Below, one piece after another: positions 60,908-64,000 of a DNA stretch of 64,000 nucleotides. A program made the translations under genes and the position numbers. The first letter of the stretch is position 1, and each line of letters begins with the position of its first letter. The notes beneath the pieces were generated by a model. That model was not told the origin of the DNA, made no database searches, and saw only the letters and a program-made list of their open reading frames with translations. Source of the DNA: Sthenelais limicola (Eukaryota; Annelida; Polychaeta; Phyllodocida; Sigalionidae); contig OW804094.1 of the NCBI GenBank assembly GCA_942159475.1, positions 57,780,966 to 57,844,965 on the forward strand, read 5' to 3'.

Positions 60908-63670
60908 CTGGGGGAGCAAGATTAGGGAAGGTGCGCCTCCTCTACTGCCCAATGGAAGGATGGGTTACGTGAACACAAGAGCCCTGGAGGGAAATGTTGA
61001 TGAAGCAACTGAATACTAGAGGGGTGGGGGGAGGGTCAACACTGGATGATGCAGTCAGTCCCTCACTCAAACTTTGCATCATGCCCCTTTCTGTTTCAAC
61101 CCCTACCCTCTTTCTTTCCTCACTCTTGCCTCCATAGTCAGGGGTATGCATGTCTTGACCCTTTAAAAAGGGGGTGATGGGGGGAACGGGGTGACCAAAT
61201 GGAGAGGGGAACCAAGTAGGTAAAATAAAAACGTCTGTTAACTGTCCATCATCCATGCACTATAGATCCTGTACATACTAGCGGCCCAACGCAGTGCAGA
61301 GTTGCGCACGTTTATCTTAATCAAATGTAATGCAAACATATGAGTCTGTTATGACAGACACACCGAGAATATGGCTTTAGTGCAATACAAAAACCATCAC
61401 AGAATAGATATCTTATACCTTCGAGTATGGAATAAAATTCGTTGCTCATACTTAATCAAAAGTAAGTTATATCAAGCGGGATAAGGACAATTGAAACGAG
61501 ACAAATGCTTTGAGCAAACTGTCTTTGACGATATTAGATATAATAATATACGTACATCATTATATGGCTTTACATGAACAAATGGGTGGTTAAACGATCA
61601 GCAGTAGAATAACCCATATATCCCCTAACCCTTTTCTTTTGCCTACAACTACAAAGGAACAGAAAAGAGAAGCAACGAGGGGATAACTGCTTTGTCCATG
61701 AACCTATATTTCTGTCTAATGTATGTTCAAAGCATACACGAGTAGACCCCACCAGTAACTACTCCACGTGTCAATTTTTCTCCCATGGAAGTGAGAGACG
61801 TCTAAGATTTCCCTACCCCTTACCTGTCGCCACGTTTATAACTAGTTTTTGAGTTACATCCTACGCAAGTATACAAGTAATTTTGTTGAATAGAACCACT
61901 CCGATGCGTCCACTTTTAACATCTAGACACAAACACCTTTGTTTACCCTAGAGTTTTGCCTTCTGAATAATAGTCCAAAGAAGTCAGTAGCAAAAGATCA
62001 AAGGTTATATATTTAGGAAGACTGACTAATCTATACGTAGCCTATGTAAATATACAAGGCTATGGTATAATATATGGCATAATTATATATACATGTGGGC
62101 AGATTCGATATGCTTGAACAAAACTTATAATGAGAATTCACACTAATCAAAAACATTTCGATAAATCCGCTCATGTAACTTATGTTTAAGGCAAGAATTT
62201 GCGCAATAGTTCAAACGAATTCGGATTTTCATGGAAAGATCACAAAGGGAGAGGCGTACCAAAAAGGCAACTTGTACACTTCAAATATACCCAATATCCG
62301 GCTAGGCTAATGCTTTCGGTCCAACGAAACCTGAAGAAATTTACCCAAACATCCTCCTCCACATCATGTTTACTTGATAAATGACAAACTGTACCTAGTC
62401 GTACTAACATTTATCACCATATGTTCCTTATCTATGTGATCTACAAGAAATCATTTTCAATCAGAATGAGAAAAATGTATTTCAACTTATCCAACTTCAC
62501 AAAATCTCAGGGAATTTTACTTGAACAAGCAAAGAAATTAAAAACATTCTGTGTTCATGTCCATAGGAAAATGCTGAGATCATAGAGATAGCAGGACTGA
62601 GGTAATAGGATACCTCAGCACTGCACGCGCCCTGGATTCCCAGGCGTGAGCATGTCGATGCCATGGCACATGCACATGCATGCATGTACTCAAAGCATGA
62701 AGCATGATGCACACATGATTCATCACGCTTAACTATTTATTCCTCCACAACATTCAATCTTAACATTCTCGTGATGAATGACTGCGCTGATAAAGGTATA
62801 CAAAACACTTGCATTACCCCGTTATCTCTGACTCTGACTCTCTAGCCAGAGTCGATCATTGCTCCGCCACATTCACATCGCAGGCTCACCTACCCAACCA
62901 ACCTCTCAGCTGCTGTCATATTTTACAGCGCACCCTGATGTCTGGGCAGAGAAAGCCTGTGAGTGAGAGGGGGTCAGAGAGAAGGGAAGCAAAGGAAAAA
63001 AAACTCAAACAAGAGAAACTACATATCTCGACCCTTTCCCAACGTCTAGTGAGTTAACTCACTCTGACCCACCCCCGCATTAAACAAGAGCCCCTCTCCT
63101 GGCTAGCTACTCAGGCCTCCAACGTCACGTGTATGAATAGCTATGAATGAGCTACCATGCAGGAACAACTTGGATAAGTTCTTTTTCTGGTTGGCAGTTA
63201 GCCAACCTGTAAAGGCAGCATTTAAATGTTGCTTACTAATGAGTCAGAGAAACTGATACTTGAAATGTGATGAAAAAGAATTAAGAATTTCGATTTAAAA
63301 CGACAACGTTTTACTAATTACAATAAATCTGTGACCCCAATTCCAACCCCCATGTGCTGTCAGCGTGAGGGGTCTAACATAGGTACAAGAACATTATAAT
63401 TATACTGAACATACATATTGCTGAGCCAAGGTACTTCCACCATATTCTCTCGACCAGGAGGAGCGGCTGCTAGTCGGCACCTTGCGAATGTTATTTAGAC
63501 ATGTTTAGGCCGTTTTTGTATTATTGTTGGCACATGTTAAAGCATTATATGGATATTTTGTTTCTCCTGCCTTTCCCCTCACCATAAATCATTAAACCCA
63601 CCCCACCATCCCGTGCCGGCCGTGTAGACACGGCCCAACAAGTAGAGGATGAAAAAATACAGACTAGTGC
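60908..63670. other. Unannotated region upstream of TACC
   Basis: Mostly AT-rich with short open frames. A near-perfect palindrome GGCCGTGT-AG-ACACGGCC is at 63617-63634. The phrase CCCAACAAGTAG occurs at 63634-63645 and again at about 63949-63960, suggesting a dispersed repeat that enters from the right. No gene is supported. Confidence 0.5.
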
Positions 63671-63744
63671 CCCTGATGAGCCTTGAACTCCCAACCCTCA
63701 GGTCTGGAGTCGAGAGCTTTGCCTCTGTGCTATCTGCCGTAGTC
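63671..63744 (-). tRNA. tRNA-Trp-like sequence (pseudogene or SINE head)
   Basis: The minus strand reads GACT at the 5' end, then an A-box-like AGCACAGAGGCAAAGC, an anticodon-arm match CTCGACTCCAGACC (anticodon CCA) and a B-box-like GGTTGGGAGTTCAAGGC. It resembles eukaryotic tRNA-Trp across about 74 nt, as I remember it. The acceptor stem (GACTACG versus CAGGGGC) does not pair, so it is not a functional tRNA. It is more likely a tRNA-derived SINE head or a pseudogene. Confidence 0.55.
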
Positions 63745-64000
63745 GGGAGTGCAGGGCTTCATTCTAAGAGTCATACGCCTAGGGTGACTCATGCCAAGTG
63801 AGTCTTAAATAGAAAATGTACTACAGGTAATAGAATTCAGTCACTGGTTTTTGGCCTACAACTTGTTTTCTATGCAAACAGGTCGATATTGCCTCTGTTC
63901 TGTACATGGTCCTTGCCGAACCGGAAGGGTCTGATGTGACTGATGTGACCCAACAAGTAGGCCACGGCCTCGGCCGCGGGATTGTCACGCTTCGTCTAGA
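63745..64000. other. Right edge, unannotated
   Basis: No gene seen. The terminal 60 bases are GC-rich and contain GGCCACGGCCTCGGCCGCGG. They may be the beginning of a repeat that continues outside the window. Confidence 0.4.

Overview
This is a metazoan nuclear genomic window. It has spliced genes with short exons and GT-AG introns, large AT-rich introns, microsatellites, and several classes of eukaryotic transposon. Three host genes can be read at protein level: the 3' end of BRD8 (+), a complete LRP2BP (+) and a complete TACC-family gene (-). Marine invertebrate is the best guess. Recurrent words of the TAGGCCTA/TAGGCTA type make me lean towards an echinoderm or related deuterostome, but that rests on memory of base-word usage and is weak.

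Layout. Positions 1-2.8 kb hold the last three exons of BRD8, a bromodomain subunit of the NuA4/TIP60 acetyltransferase complex, with its 3' UTR. Positions 2.8-7.8 kb are intergenic, with a small inverted-repeat element and minor tandem repeats. Positions 8.0-30.1 kb hold LRP2BP, a Sel1-like-repeat adaptor of about 352 residues in seven coding exons. Its 19.3-kb first intron is a transposon landing site. It contains a (CT)n tract, a 10,449-bp Ty3/gypsy LTR retrotransposon in reverse orientation (9800-20248), a 2,300-bp element with perfect 317-bp terminal inverted repeats and a 6-bp target duplication (20928-23227), and a 771-bp MITE (26444-27214).

Positions 31.9-58.6 kb on the minus strand hold a TACC (transforming acidic coiled-coil) gene that I assemble from 15 coding exons. 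All junction phases agree, and the open frame is 15,711 nt (5,236 residues). Its first coding exon alone is about 11.46 kb. Its third carries 25 tandem copies of a 25-residue DPF-containing repeat. The C-terminal exons carry two KFDPL motifs and the roughly 210-residue coiled-coil TACC domain. LRP2BP and TACC converge tail to tail with less than 1.8 kb between stop codons. One TACC intron holds a Penelope-like GIY-YIG endonuclease fragment next to a hammerhead-ribozyme-like core. Positions 58.6-64 kb lie upstream of TACC and contain a possible extra exon and a tRNA-Trp-like sequence.

The three host genes are not an operon and show no evident shared pathway. BRD8 acts in chromatin, LRP2BP is a cytoplasmic adaptor, and TACC acts at centrosomes and microtubule plus ends. 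The most unusual items are the very large TACC with its DPF array, the third ORF of the gypsy element with a splice acceptor at its start codon, and the compact 2.3-kb element whose ends resemble Polinton/Maverick termini but which carries only one small spliced zinc-finger gene.
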